Assembly: GCA_020723485.1 (NCBI GenBank)
Contig: DYIU01000002.1
Location: forward strand, 901,190-965,189
Direction: 5' to 3'
Length of the DNA stretch: 64,000 bases
Source of the DNA: Acidimicrobium ferrooxidans
Lineage (GTDB): Bacteria > Actinomycetota > Geothermincolia > Fen-727 > Anoxymicrobiaceae
Shown: positions 39,465-48,898 of the stretch, in pieces
How positions within the stretch are numbered: position 1 is the stretch's first letter
Layout: each line of letters opens with the position of its first letter
Made by a program: the position numbers and the translations under genes
Notes under the pieces: model-generated
The model's database searches: none
Seen by the model: the letters and a program-made list of their open reading frames with translations, nothing else
Told to the model about the DNA's origin: nothing

Positions 39465-41591
39465 ATGAAAAGCCGCAAAGGGGGCAGACCCCTGAGAATC
39501 TCCGCCGCCGTGCTCCTGACCGCCGTCATGCTGGTCGGGAGCCTGGCGCCGGCAGCCGCGGCGGCTCCACCGGACACCGACGGCGTTCGGATGGCCTTCT
39601 CGAAGGACGCTTACTGGTACAAGCCGGGCTCAGTGGCACACCTGAGAGTGACTCTCGACAACGTCACGCGCCGGGCGATCTCCGGAGTCTCGATAAGGGC
39701 CCGCGTCCACACGCGAAACTCCGCCAGGGAGGACCTCGACGCGTGCTTCGAGGGAAAGCTCAAGAAGACCTCCAGGCAGACGGAGACTTATGGGCCCTTC
39801 ACCCTGGACCCCGGGGACAACACGTTCGACCTCGAGCTCGAGCTCGGCGCTTCACGGTACCCCAACGGCGTCTATCCGCTCACCGTGGAGGTGGTCAGGT
39901 CGCAGGAGGTGGTGACGAGCGCTATCAGCGAGCTTGTCGTGATGTCGTTCGACGAGGCGGAGAAGCTGGTGCCGGTCAAGCTGTCGTGGATATTCGATAC
40001 GCTCGAGCCGCCCCACCAGGACCCCGAGGGCGACTTCACGAGCGACGAGCTAGCCAGGGAGTGCAGCCCTGCCGGAAACGACCCCGGTTGGTACTCCACG
40101 CTGCTCGGCGAGATAGAGAAGTGGCAGGACATGAGGTTCAGCCTGGTCCTCTCGCCCCTTCTCCTGGAAGAGATGCGCACCATGACCAGGGGCTACACGG
40201 TCAAGGGCGCCGGCAAGTCGCGAAAGGTGGGGCCGGACTCCCGGCAGGCCATCAACGCCTCAACGGTCCTGGCCGGCTTCGGGAGGCTGCCGCAGTCGGC
40301 CCGCAACCAGCTCATCGCGGCACCTTACGCCTCGCCGAACCTGGAGCAGATGGTCGCCCTGGAGTGGGCCGATGACGCGAAGCAGCAGCTTGTCAGGGGC
40401 CACCGCCTTCTGGAGGAGATACTGGACACCGCGCTCTCAGGTGAGTTCTCGTGCCCGCCGGGCTTGAGCGCGAACTCAAAGGTGGTCGCGGAGCTGGGTG
40501 ACGAGATGGGGCAGTTCCTGGTCCTTTCCCCCGACCTGCTGGACAGGAGCAAGGAAGGAAAGAGTGTCCTGAAGAGCGAGCAGCTGGGTTCCCCGTTCTT
40601 CATAAAGGGCGCCAGCGAGGAACGCCGCGAGCTGGCGCTGTTCGCCGATGCCCGCATGCAGAAGCTGCTGGAACGAGTGAGCGCGAGCGGCGACCCTCAC
40701 GGGGTCGCGCAGTGCGTGGTCGCCGAGCTCGCCAACCTCTATCTCGAGCAGCCGGAAACGCTGCGGGCATGCGTGGTGGTGGCCCCCGGCTCATGGCACC
40801 CCTCCAGAGACGTGCTCGATGAGCTCCTCCGGGCGCTGAGCGGGTCCCCGTGGCTCAGCACCGCGACGCTTGCCGAGAGCATGGTGACGGTCCCGCCGGC
40901 GGAGGACGTCCCGCTGGAGATACCCCAGGCCGAAAACGCCGGCGAGTCCCGCGAGGACGATTACTTCTCGCAGGTCGAGAACGCGCGTAGCAGCTTCTCC
41001 GAGTTCCAGAAGGTGGTCCTTCCCGGGAACGCGCTTCTGGAGCCGCTCCAGAAAGACCTCTACGTCAGTGAAAGCGACATCTGGCGCCAGCTAGACCGGC
41101 GGGCGGAGGGGCTTCAATACGTGGGGTTCGTGGTGACCACGGTCAACGGGGAACTGGCGAAGGTCGAGATGCCCGCCACGGGCTCCATAACACTCACATC
41201 CGGGAGCGCCGACATCCCGATATCCGTGGTGAACGGGACCGGTTACAGGATGAAGGCCGTCCTCAAGTACTCGAGCAACGGGCTCGGCTTCCCATCGGGG
41301 AATCAGCAGGAGGTGCTCCTCGAGCCCAAGGAGAACCTCTTCGAGATCCCGGTCGAGACCAGGAAGAAGGGCCGGGTGCGTTTCTCGGTTGAGCTGACCG
41401 CCGGTGAGTACACCCTTGGCGAGCTCGATTTCACCGTCCTGACCAGCAGGTACAACACGTTCGCGATACTGGTGGTGGGAGGCCTGCTCGCCCTTATAGG
41501 TCTTATCTGGGTGGTCAGGGTACTCTCGAGGCGAAAGGTTGGGAAACATAAGAGGCATCAGCTCAAGGAAGCAGGAGCAGAAGACGCCTGA
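39465..41591 (+). CDS. DUF6049-like secreted/membrane protein upstream of MurJ
   Basis: The 708-residue protein has a signal peptide (ISAAVLLTAVMLVGSLAPAAAAA), a large extracellular region and a C-terminal transmembrane helix (FAILVVGGLLALIGLIWVVRVL) with a basic tail. Its extracellular part begins with an Ig-like segment (HLRVTLDNVTRRAISGVSIRARV) followed by a region like a glycoside-hydrolase or deacetylase barrel (LSWIFDTLEPPHQDPEG...), as in the actinobacterial DUF6049 proteins encoded next to mviN/murJ (for example Rv3909). The family call rests on topology and position. It overlaps the murJ frame by up to 53 bases. Confidence 0.7.
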   Translation: MKSRKGGRPLRISAAVLLTAVMLVGSLAPAAAAAPPDTDGVRMAFSKDAYWYKPGSVAHLRVTLDNVTRRAISGVSIRARVHTRNSAREDLDACFEGKLKKTSRQTETYGPFTLDPGDNTFDLELELGASRYPNGVYPLTVEVVRSQEVVTSAISELVVMSFDEAEKLVPVKLSWIFDTLEPPHQDPEGDFTSDELARECSPAGNDPGWYSTLLGEIEKWQDMRFSLVLSPLLLEEMRTMTRGYTVKGAGKSRKVGPDSRQAINASTVLAGFGRLPQSARNQLIAAPYASPNLEQMVALEWADDAKQQLVRGHRLLEEILDTALSGEFSCPPGLSANSKVVAELGDEMGQFLVLSPDLLDRSKEGKSVLKSEQLGSPFFIKGASEERRELALFADARMQKLLERVSASGDPHGVAQCVVAELANLYLEQPETLRACVVVAPGSWHPSRDVLDELLRALSGSPWLSTATLAESMVTVPPAEDVPLEIPQAENAGESREDDYFSQVENARSSFSEFQKVVLPGNALLEPLQKDLYVSESDIWRQLDRRAEGLQYVGFVVTTVNGELAKVEMPATGSITLTSGSADIPISVVNGTGYRMKAVLKYSSNGLGFPSGNQQEVLLEPKENLFEIPVETRKKGRVRFSVELTAGEYTLGELDFTVLTSRYNTFAILVVGGLLALIGLIWVVRVLSRRKVGKHKRHQLKEAGAEDA

Positions 41592-43278
41592 GGGTGAGTC
41601 CGGGCCTCCGAACGGTGCCGCCCGCGGCCTGAAGCCGGCCTCGTTCGCCCGCGGGGCTTCCGTGATGACCCTGGGCACCACCATCAGCCGGGTCACCGGG
41701 TTCGTGAGGACCGCGGCGCTCGCGTCCGTTCTCGGCCTCACCGCGAAGGAGATCGCGGACTCCTACAACCTGGCCCGCATCACCCCCAATATAGTCTACG
41801 ACCTGATACTGGGAGGGGTGCTGGCCTCTCTCTTCATCCCGATCTTCGTGGAGTACCTCACGACCCGCGACGAGAAGGAGGCGTGGCACGTCGCCAACTC
41901 CATCTTCAACCTGACGCTCATCACGCTCTTCGTGGTATCGGTGGCGATGTGCATCGCGGCGCCTTACATAATCAAGGCGCAGACCTTCCTGAGCCACGGC
42001 CGCGCCCAGATGGAAGCCGACGCGACATTCATGCTCCGGTTCTTCATCTTCGAGGTGGTCTTCTACGGGTTCACGGCCATCTACACGGGCATATTGAACT
42101 CATACAAGCACTTCACGATTCCCGCTTTCGCCCCGATAGCGAACAACCTTATCGTTATCGCCACTGTAGCGATCTACTACCCGTTGAGAGACAGCGGCGC
42201 CGGTATCTACGTGCTGGCCATAGGCGGCACCCTCGGGGTCATCGCGATGGCGCTCATCCAATGGCCGTGGGTGAGGCGCACCGGGTTCCGCTACCAGCCG
42301 GTGCTCGACCTGAAGCACCCGGCGGTGAGGAAGCTCGGCCGGCTGGCGGTCCCGGTGGTCGGCTACGTGCTCGTGAACCAGATTGGCCTCTGGGTGGTGA
42401 ACATCCTGGCAGCCCAGGTGAAAGGCGGCATCTCTGCTTACCAGTACGCCTACATCTTCTTTCAGCTCCCATACGGTATCGTCGCCGTGTCCATAATCAC
42501 CGCCCTGTTCCCCACCCTCTCGGAGCAGTCCGTCAGGAAGGAGAAGAAGAAGATAATCGACTCTGTGTCGCTCGGCGTGAGGACAACCTCCTTCGTACTG
42601 CTCCCGGCCACGATCGGCTACGCAATCCTGGCGACGCCCATCGTCAGGCTTCTGCTCCAGAGGCTCAGCTTCGGCGCGAGGGACACCGAGATGCTCGCCT
42701 CGGTCATCCTGTTCCTGGTGCTGGGTTTGCTCTTCTTCTCGCTCTTCATGCTGTTCCTGAAGGTCTTCTACTCGATGCAGGACACGAAGACACCCATGAT
42801 AATCGCCGCGTTCATCATCGGGCTCAACATCGCGGTAGATTTTCTCTACTTCTACTGGTTCTCGAGCGACGTAATGAAGGTATCGGGCCTGGCTCTCGGC
42901 AACACGACCGCCTACCTGGTCGGCGTGATATGGGTGGGGCTGGTCCTCCGGAAGAGGCTCGGCGGCCTGGATGGGCGCCGGATATTCAACTCCATGTACA
43001 AGATCTTTCTCGCCTCGGCGGTCATGGGAGTGGCGTGCTGGGGCACCGCGGAGCTCGTGGAGAAGTTCATCGGGGTGGAGAACTTCGGCGGTCAGCTGCT
43101 GCAGGTCACCCTCGCCATCGCAGTGTCGGTGCTCGTGTACCTCGCGGCGGCCCTCCTCTTCAAGAGCGAGGAGATGCACACGCTCAGGGGGCTCCTGGGC
43201 CGGTTCTTCAAGCGCGGCCCGGACGACATGGAACCCCAGGGGAGGGAACCCGTCGAAGAGGATAGTATTATGGATTAA
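41539..43278 (+). CDS. murJ: Lipid II flippase MurJ
   Basis: The protein is a 14-helix MOP-family flippase: SVMTLGTTISRVTGFVRTAALASVLG at helix 1, ITPNIVYDLILGGVLASLFIPIFV with the conserved loop, and FYSMQDTKTPMIIA. It moves lipid II across the membrane. TTG at 41539, with GAAAGG just upstream, gives 579 residues including about 35 disordered residues before helix 1; a start at GTG/ATG near 41661 is possible. No kinase-like or FHA-recruiting C-terminal extension, as in mycobacterial MviN, is seen. Confidence 0.93.
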   Translation: MGNIRGISSRKQEQKTPEGESGPPNGAARGLKPASFARGASVMTLGTTISRVTGFVRTAALASVLGLTAKEIADSYNLARITPNIVYDLILGGVLASLFIPIFVEYLTTRDEKEAWHVANSIFNLTLITLFVVSVAMCIAAPYIIKAQTFLSHGRAQMEADATFMLRFFIFEVVFYGFTAIYTGILNSYKHFTIPAFAPIANNLIVIATVAIYYPLRDSGAGIYVLAIGGTLGVIAMALIQWPWVRRTGFRYQPVLDLKHPAVRKLGRLAVPVVGYVLVNQIGLWVVNILAAQVKGGISAYQYAYIFFQLPYGIVAVSIITALFPTLSEQSVRKEKKKIIDSVSLGVRTTSFVLLPATIGYAILATPIVRLLLQRLSFGARDTEMLASVILFLVLGLLFFSLFMLFLKVFYSMQDTKTPMIIAAFIIGLNIAVDFLYFYWFSSDVMKVSGLALGNTTAYLVGVIWVGLVLRKRLGGLDGRRIFNSMYKIFLASAVMGVACWGTAELVEKFIGVENFGGQLLQVTLAIAVSVLVYLAAALLFKSEEMHTLRGLLGRFFKRGPDDMEPQGREPVEEDSIMD

Positions 43279-43323
43279 AGGCGGCGCCCCGCCGGCAGCC
43301 GCCCCGGGTGAGAGGATGCGCAG

Positions 43324-43773
43324 TTGAGGATCGAGCGAATCCGCCGCGACCAGAGCGGGCAGATACTCCGGCACGTCGTCACCATTGGCATCGTGATCGC
43401 GATAATCGTGCTCATACTGGTTGAGGTGGGGCCCATCGTCTGGCTGAGGATCTCGTCCGTGCAGGACGTCGAGGACATAGTGGACGCCGCGGTCTTCCAG
43501 TACAGGACCTTCAACAACGTTGACGAGGCCATAAATGAGGTTTCGGCCAAGATGCTGGCAATGGGCTTCTCCGAAGAGGAGATAAGGGAGTCCACCGTCC
43601 TGTTCCTCCCGCTCGAGTCGAACAAGAAGACTTCGGTCAGGGTGACCATCGTGCGCTACGCGAACACGCTGGTGACCAGGCACATAAACGCACTCAAAAA
43701 GCTCTCGCGGGTGGCAACGACGCGGGAGGCGACGCTTGTGACCCCGCAGGAGCAGCAACAGCAGAAGCAGTAA
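43324..43773 (+). CDS. TM-anchored protein with pilin/TadE-like N terminus
   Basis: The 149-residue protein starts MRIERIRRDQSGQILRHVVT and has one transmembrane helix (IGIVIAIIVLILVEVGPIVWL). The short basic head followed by G-Q and a hydrophobic stretch resembles TadE/Flp-type pseudopilins. The outside part is alpha/beta-like and ends in a Gln-rich tail (PQEQQQQKQ). TTG at 43324 with GAGAGG upstream is the start. I do not recognise a family with certainty. Confidence 0.6.
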   Translation: MRIERIRRDQSGQILRHVVTIGIVIAIIVLILVEVGPIVWLRISSVQDVEDIVDAAVFQYRTFNNVDEAINEVSAKMLAMGFSEEEIRESTVLFLPLESNKKTSVRVTIVRYANTLVTRHINALKKLSRVATTREATLVTPQEQQQQKQ

Positions 43774-43807
43774 CTCAAGGGGTGGGCCGGCTCGCCGCCG
43801 GGACCTG

Positions 43808-44071
43808 CTACTCTATCTCCTCCGTCCCCGTATCCTCCATCGGGAAGAAGAAGTTTATTGCGTTGCGGTTGATCCCCAGGAACGTCGCGGTGTAGAGCTT
43901 CTTTCCGTCGGCGAGGCTGAAGATATCGGCGTCGGTAACCGGGATGAAGGCCGTGTCCTTGATGTTGACTATGTCGAGGAGCCGGGCGCCGGGATACTTG
44001 TACATTTCGCATACGATGCGGAAGCGGTCCACCAGGATGGTGACCTTTATCTTTTCCTTGGGAACGTGCAT
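43808..44071 (-). CDS. Conserved hypothetical protein
   Basis: The 87-residue protein (MHVPKEKIKVTILVDRFRIVCEMYKYPGARLLDIVN...) is predicted to be all-beta, with no signal or helix, and ends in an acidic Glu/Thr tail. ATG at 44071 has GGAGGG seven bases upstream. The strand pattern and length resemble small PilZ- or Sm-like beta barrels, but no motif confirms this. It is convergent with the pilin-like gene. Confidence 0.5.
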   Translation of the reverse strand: MHVPKEKIKVTILVDRFRIVCEMYKYPGARLLDIVNIKDTAFIPVTDADIFSLADGKKLYTATFLGINRNAINFFFPMEDTGTEEIE

Positions 44072-44208
44072 GTCGCGAGCCCTCCTGTTCTACCCCGGTG
44101 TCCCCCCAGGTCTCATGACCCTCGCCTATATACTGACACGCATGTCGTTGCCTGTCCACGGCAGGCCGCGCCGTCCGTCGAGCCCGGACAGCCGGCACTT
44201 TCCCGTCT

Positions 44209-44910
44209 CTATAAGAGGCTCTGGACGGCCCAGTGCAGTCGGTTTGAGAGCACTATCTCGATTGCGGCGGCCGCCATCGCGAGGCCGGCGAGCGGCAGTG
44301 GGCCGGGGACCCGGTCCTCGCCGCGCGCCCACGCCGCGGCAAGCGCTATCAGGGTGAAGTTGAGCACGAACAGTGTGAAGAGTATCGAGAGCGTCACGGC
44401 CGGCGCCCAGATCCAGTACGCACCGGGCCAGTCCGGCTGCGCCAGGAGCGTCAACGCGAACGGGATGGCGAGAAGCCCCGCGACCGACCACCAGCTCCCG
44501 AACGCCTCCGGGCGCTCCCCGTTGGCGGCGTCCGGCCTGGCGGAGCTGACCGCCAGCGGGAACACGAGGGCCGCCACGCCGGTGCCCGCCAGCGCGCCGG
44601 TGGCCAGCCTTATCACGTTTCCGGACTCTCTCAGGCCTGCATACGAGGTCACCGCGTCCAGCGCTGTGGGCAGGATGAACAGCGCCAGGGCAAGCAGCCT
44701 GGGCCAGGAAGGGTAGCGCCGCGGCCCCCTGCCGTACAAGAGTAGAAGGGCTGTAAAGCACACCGCGAAGCCCAGGAATATTCCCGTGTCCCTGGCGCAG
44801 ACGGGCATGGCGCGCGATCCGTACGTGATGGACCTCTCGGAGAGCTGATGGCAGATTGCGAAACCCACCTGGTCCATGAACCATGTGAGCCCGTCGGCGA
44901 TAGTTCCCAT
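44209..44910 (-). CDS. DUF2085 membrane protein
   Basis: The 233-residue protein carries the DUF2085 signature near its N terminus, FAICHQLSERSITYGSRAMPVCARDTGIFLGF, with a cysteine-histidine pair (CHQ) and a later cysteine (PVCARDTG). Five or so further hydrophobic helices follow. Function is unknown. ATG at 44910 has no Shine-Dalgarno; TATCAT ends six bases before it, so it may be leaderless. Confidence 0.75.
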   Translation of the reverse strand: MGTIADGLTWFMDQVGFAICHQLSERSITYGSRAMPVCARDTGIFLGFAVCFTALLLLYGRGPRRYPSWPRLLALALFILPTALDAVTSYAGLRESGNVIRLATGALAGTGVAALVFPLAVSSARPDAANGERPEAFGSWWSVAGLLAIPFALTLLAQPDWPGAYWIWAPAVTLSILFTLFVLNFTLIALAAAWARGEDRVPGPLPLAGLAMAAAAIEIVLSNRLHWAVQSLL

Positions 44911-44961
44911 GCGGCTATGATAGCGCATGGCGCGCGCCGGGACGCCGACGGGCCGCTCGGA

Positions 44962-44967
44962 TATAAT
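44962..44967 (+). promoter_or_regulatory. -10 element upstream of the PLP-enzyme gene
   Basis: A perfect TATAAT lies nine bases before the palindromic repeat at 44976-45050. Transcription from here would include the whole repeat in the leader of the gene at 45072. No good -35 is seen. Confidence 0.4.
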
Positions 44968-44975
44968 GCAACATT

Positions 44976-45050
44976 GGGGTCAGGTCGTTTTGTTGCATTT
45001 GAAACCCATGCCGGCAAAACGCCTGAAATGCAACAAAACGACCTGACCCC
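44976..45050. repeat. Palindromic repeat element (copy 6), full length
   Basis: Perfect 25-base inverted arms run 44976-45000 and 45026-45050, with GGGGTCAGGTC at the outer end and TTTTGTTGCA inside, around a 25-base loop. Short extensions outside the arms (ATGCAACATT and GTTTTGCAT) are also partly complementary. It lies in the leader of the PLP-enzyme gene and ends nine bases before its Shine-Dalgarno, so the RNA hairpin could affect its translation. Confidence 0.85.
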
Positions 45051-45071
45051 GTTTTGCATGGAGGTGGGAAA

Positions 45072-46193
45072 ATGGAACGGCCCCTTCTCTTCGGAGCATG
45101 TCCCGGGATGCGGGGCGAGGTGGACTGGATGCCGCTCGGGGAGTACCCGACCCCGGTCGGGCGGATGGCCGGCCTCTGCCAGGAGGAGTGCCTCACGGAC
45201 TTCTACGTGAAGCGCGACGACCTCTCCTCCCCGCATTACGGCGGCAACAAGGTGCGCAAGCTCGAGTTCATACTGGCGCAGGCGAAGACCCGCGGCCACG
45301 GCACCGTGCTCACCTACGGGGCCGTCGGCTCGAACCATGTGCTCGCGACCATCATCCACGGGAGACGGGTCGGGATGAAGACCATCGCCCTGGTAGCCCC
45401 GCAGCCCAACGCCGCATACGTTCGAAGGAACCTCCTCCTGGACTACGCCAACGGGGCCGAGTTCGCCATCGCCTCCACGATGGCGGAGATCCCGCTGGCG
45501 CTGGCCAGGGGACTTCGCTCCGGGTACGACCGCGCCGCCAGGAAGCCTCCCTACGTCGTGCCGCCGGGAGGTTCCTACCTCTGGGGGTCGCTGGGGTTCG
45601 TCGACGGGGCCCTCGAGCTCAAGGCCCAGGTCGATGAGGGCCTCCTCCCCGAGCCGGAGTACATCTTCGCCACCTACGGCAGCGGAAGCACGGCAGCCGG
45701 GCTTATAGCCGGGGTCCAGCTGGCCGGTCTCAGGAGCAAGGTCATCTCGGTAAGGGTCGTCGACAAGATAGCGTGCAACCGCTGGATACTCGGGTATCAC
45801 GTCAACCGTGTCGCGAGGTTTCTCTCCAGGCACTGTCCAGGCGGGAAGGTGCGGACCGTCGACCCGAGGAAGATCGACCTCATCGACGAGTTCGCCGGCC
45901 CGACGTACGCGCGATTCACCCCGGAAAGCGTGGAGGCCGTCCGGATGGTCGGCGAGTGCGACGGCATCAAGCTGGACGGCACGTACACCGGGAAGACCAT
46001 GGCAGCGGCGCTCGACTTCATCAGGCGCAACGGCCTCGAGCGGAGGCCCATGCTCTTCTGGGACACGCTGAACTCGGTCGACCTCTATCCCACCGTGAGA
46101 GACCTGGACTACCACCTGCTCCCGGCGGAGCTGCACCGCTACTTTTCCGAGCCCCTCCAGGAAGAGGAGATGGGCTGCGAGGTCATCTACTGA
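45072..46193 (+). CDS. D-cysteine desulfhydrase/ACC deaminase-like PLP enzyme
   Basis: The 373-residue fold-type II PLP enzyme has the lysine motif DDLSSPHYGGNKVRKLEF (Schiff-base Lys in GGNKVRK), YGAVGSNHVLATI (phosphate/substrate region) and ATYGSGSTAAGLIAG (PLP phosphate loop). The group includes D-cysteine desulfhydrase and ACC deaminase. ATG at 45072 with GGAGGTG upstream was chosen over the ATG at 45054, which overlaps the palindromic repeat. Its 3' end overlaps the convergent flavoprotein gene by seven bases. Confidence 0.82.
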   Translation: MERPLLFGACPGMRGEVDWMPLGEYPTPVGRMAGLCQEECLTDFYVKRDDLSSPHYGGNKVRKLEFILAQAKTRGHGTVLTYGAVGSNHVLATIIHGRRVGMKTIALVAPQPNAAYVRRNLLLDYANGAEFAIASTMAEIPLALARGLRSGYDRAARKPPYVVPPGGSYLWGSLGFVDGALELKAQVDEGLLPEPEYIFATYGSGSTAAGLIAGVQLAGLRSKVISVRVVDKIACNRWILGYHVNRVARFLSRHCPGGKVRTVDPRKIDLIDEFAGPTYARFTPESVEAVRMVGECDGIKLDGTYTGKTMAAALDFIRRNGLERRPMLFWDTLNSVDLYPTVRDLDYHLLPAELHRYFSEPLQEEEMGCEVIY

Positions 46194-47260
46194 CGCTTTG
46201 TCACGCGGAGGTATCCCGGCACGGCCCTGAAGGCCCCTCCCAGCACCGGGGGGCCCAGCGGCCCGGCCGCCGTGAGCGCCTCGTTCAGGCCCACCACCGC
46301 GGCGCGCCTCGCGGCCCGCGGCATGGAGTCATAAATCTTCCTGTTGAGAAGCCGCACGCGCCAGCCGGTGAGGCACCGCCGGAACTCGTCCCACGCGGCG
46401 CCGCGGTCCTCGACCGCCATCGCCGCTATCTTCCCCGAGACCAGGGCCCCGTGCACACCGAACAGCACGAACGGCTCCATCATCCCCGAGATGGTCCCGG
46501 CGAGTATCTTGCCGCCGGCGAAGAGCCTCGGGTTGGAGAAAACCGCGGTCGGGGTCGGGCCGTAGCCCTCGAGCCAGTCATCGTAGCGTAATCCCTGCGT
46601 GGCCTCTATCTCCCTCTCGAACGCCTTGAAGTCCTCCGCACCGATCGGGTTCCTCGTGAAGAAGAACATCATGTCCACGCCGTTCAGCGACGACCAGTAT
46701 GCGTAGTCGTTCGTGTAGTCATTGAAATATATGAGAGCTTCCGCGTCGCGCTCCGAGCGCCCCTTCCCGCCGAAGCAGTGGCCCATCTGGTAGGGGACGT
46801 TCAGGGCATCGAACACGTCCGCGTAGAGACCGGTGGCTATTATCGTGCCGCGCGGCAGCGCGGCGACGGCTCCCTGCCCGAGCACCGGCTGGTCAAACTC
46901 GACAGTAACGCCCTCGGCCAGGGCGATGTCGAGCAGGTACCCTTCCAGGCCGGTCCTGCGCGGGCCTCGCTCCACGCAGCACAGGTTGGAGCCGCCGACG
47001 GGCACGTCGTACTCCCTGCCCCAGAAGTAGCCGGTCAGCGACTTGCAGCTCTTGATCTGTGGCTCGCCCAGCGGGATGCCGATGTACTCTCCCAGCTTCT
47101 CGGGCACCATCGGGGTCACGTCTACGGCCGGCCACCGCTCGGGCTGCCCGCCGACCGTGCGGTATTTCTCGAGGACACGGACCCGGTGTCCACGCCTCGC
47201 GAGGTTTATCGCCGCTACCAGGCCGGAGAGGCCGGCCCCTACGATAAGCTGCTCAGCCAC
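46187..47260 (-). CDS. FAD-dependent oxidoreductase (paralogue A)
   Basis: The 357-residue flavoprotein begins EQLIVGAGLSGLVAAINLAR (Rossmann) with VLEKYRTVGG, and ends with a LFAGGKILAGTISGMMEPFVLFGVHGALVSGKIAA segment that binds the FAD. It shares this layout, and long identical stretches such as GVHGALVSGKIAA, with the protein at 48957-50054, so the two are paralogues. GTG at 47260 has GAGGAG upstream and overlaps the end of the FMN-reductase gene by 22 bases, so the two are cotranscribed. The substrate is unknown. Confidence 0.8.
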   Translation of the reverse strand: MAEQLIVGAGLSGLVAAINLARRGHRVRVLEKYRTVGGQPERWPAVDVTPMVPEKLGEYIGIPLGEPQIKSCKSLTGYFWGREYDVPVGGSNLCCVERGPRRTGLEGYLLDIALAEGVTVEFDQPVLGQGAVAALPRGTIIATGLYADVFDALNVPYQMGHCFGGKGRSERDAEALIYFNDYTNDYAYWSSLNGVDMMFFFTRNPIGAEDFKAFEREIEATQGLRYDDWLEGYGPTPTAVFSNPRLFAGGKILAGTISGMMEPFVLFGVHGALVSGKIAAMAVEDRGAAWDEFRRCLTGWRVRLLNRKIYDSMPRAARRAAVVGLNEALTAAGPLGPPVLGGAFRAVPGYLRVTKRQ

Positions 47261-47883
47261 TCCTGCTCCTCACCTGTCGGCTCCGGCGGGTTGACCAGCC
47301 TCGCTCCGGCTGCGCGGCATTCTTCCAGCGCGCCCGGCACCTTCGTTATGGCCCCTTTCTCGTCGACGTTGTAGTAGGTCACCCGCTCCCGGGTCGAGAT
47401 CTCGAGCATGCCGAAGAAGTACCTGACGGTCACGATCGCAGGCTCGAAGACGTCCGGCCGGTCGAATCCCGCGGCCGAGAGCCAGAGCCCGCGCCTGGCC
47501 TTCCGCTTCTCCTCGTCGGGGACCGTGTGCTCCTTGAGCACGAATTTCTTCGACCAACAGCACTGAAGGCGGTCGATGAGGATCTTTGCCTGGGCCGCCA
47601 GGTTCATGCTGAATATAGGGGCCGCAAGTATTACGCCTTCGTAGTCGAGAAGCTTGGGATAGAGCGTCTGCATGTCGTCCTGCTGGATGCACCTGCCGTC
47701 CTTGAAGCACGCGTTGCACGCCTGGCACGGGTGGATGTCGAGCCCGGGCACGTCCACCTTCTCGGTCCGGGCTCCCGCCCCGGCCGCTCCCTCGAGCGCG
47801 CTGTCCAGCATGAGGTCGGTGTTGCCGCCGGCCCTCGGGCTGCAGGAGAGCCCCAGCACCCTGAATCCGCCGCTCCACTTCAT
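47239..47883 (-). CDS. Flavodoxin-like NADPH-dependent FMN reductase family protein
   Basis: The 214-residue protein has the flavodoxin-like start RVLGLSCSPRAGGNTDLMLD (FMN phosphate loop), then PCQACNACFKDGRCIQQDDM, the cysteine segment seen in the iron-sulfur flavoprotein and NADPH-FMN reductase group, and ILAAPIFSMNLAAQAKILIDR. It probably transfers electrons to the cotranscribed FAD protein. ATG at 47883 has GAAAGGG upstream; the longer frame to 47940 lacks a site. Confidence 0.82.
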   Translation of the reverse strand: MKWSGGFRVLGLSCSPRAGGNTDLMLDSALEGAAGAGARTEKVDVPGLDIHPCQACNACFKDGRCIQQDDMQTLYPKLLDYEGVILAAPIFSMNLAAQAKILIDRLQCCWSKKFVLKEHTVPDEEKRKARRGLWLSAAGFDRPDVFEPAIVTVRYFFGMLEISTRERVTYYNVDEKGAITKVPGALEECRAAGARLVNPPEPTGEEQEWLSSLS

Positions 47884-48073
47884 GGTCCCGCCCTTTCGCC
47901 TGGAATGGAACCGTCCGCCACACCAGCTATTATCCCGCATTTCTTATGTCAGACTGCAAACATCGCTCCCTTGTTTCGCTACAATAGCGCCATTGGCGCG
48001 AAGCAGGAAAAGCGCATATCCTCTGGTTGGGCCGTGACCGGATCTATTCACACACATAAGGAGATTTCCCGAA

Positions 48074-48820
48074 ATGGACATTCCACGGATCTTCAGCGTC
48101 AGCGAAAGTGCTCACCGCATCCATGACCCGTTCACACCCGAAAAGCTCGCCACTCTCGGCGCGGCGCTGCGTCTGGAAGCGGGGACCCGGGTGCTCGACC
48201 TCGGCAGCGGTTCGGGGGAGATGCTGTGCACCTGGGCTCGCGATCACGGGGTCATCGGCATCGGCATCGACATGAGCCGGTTGTTCACCGAGCAAGCGAG
48301 ACTCCGCGCTCAGGAACTCGGCGTCGCCGACCAGGTCGAGTTCATCCATGGCGACGCCACCGGCTACGTCTCGGACGACAAGGTCGGTGTGGCAGCCTGC
48401 CTCGGTGCCACATGGATCGGCGGGGGAGTCACCGGCACTGTCGAGCTTCTGGCGCAGAGCCTCCTCACCGGAGGGATCATCCTCATCGGCGAGCCCTACT
48501 GGCGGCAGTTGCCGACGACGGAGGACGTCGCCAGGGGGTGCCTTGCCGACTCGATCTCCGACTTTCTCACGCTTCCAGAACTTCTCGTGTCTTTCGGCCG
48601 CCTTGACTACGACGTCGTGGAAATGGTTCTGGCAGACCAGGACAGCTGGGACAGATACGAGGCGGCTAAATGGCTCACCATGCGCCGATGGCTTGAAGCC
48701 AACCCCGACGACGAGTTTGCGAAAGATGTCAGAGCTCAACTGACCTCGGAACCCGAGCGCTACGCCGCTTACACACGCGAATACCTGGGTTGGGGTGCGT
48801 TCGCGCTGATGGCGCGGTGA
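48074..48820 (+). CDS. Class I SAM-dependent methyltransferase
   Basis: The 248-residue protein has the SAM-binding motif VLDLGSGSGEMLCTWARD, the acidic GIGIDMSRLF and FIHGDAT, in a Rossmann methyltransferase fold. The acceptor is unknown. ATG at 48074 has AAGGAG upstream. TACAAT at 47980-47985 is a candidate -10, followed by a GCGCC/GGCGC hairpin. Its codon use looks slightly different from its neighbours, and it is not part of the flanking flavoprotein transcription units, so it may have been acquired separately. Confidence 0.82.
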   Translation: MDIPRIFSVSESAHRIHDPFTPEKLATLGAALRLEAGTRVLDLGSGSGEMLCTWARDHGVIGIGIDMSRLFTEQARLRAQELGVADQVEFIHGDATGYVSDDKVGVAACLGATWIGGGVTGTVELLAQSLLTGGIILIGEPYWRQLPTTEDVARGCLADSISDFLTLPELLVSFGRLDYDVVEMVLADQDSWDRYEAAKWLTMRRWLEANPDDEFAKDVRAQLTSEPERYAAYTREYLGWGAFALMAR

Positions 48821-48898
48821 TCGCAATCCAGCCGGCGAATGCGACGTTGAATTCCTCGCCGGGGGATTTACGTGATATGGCCCGCCGTATCAAGAACT

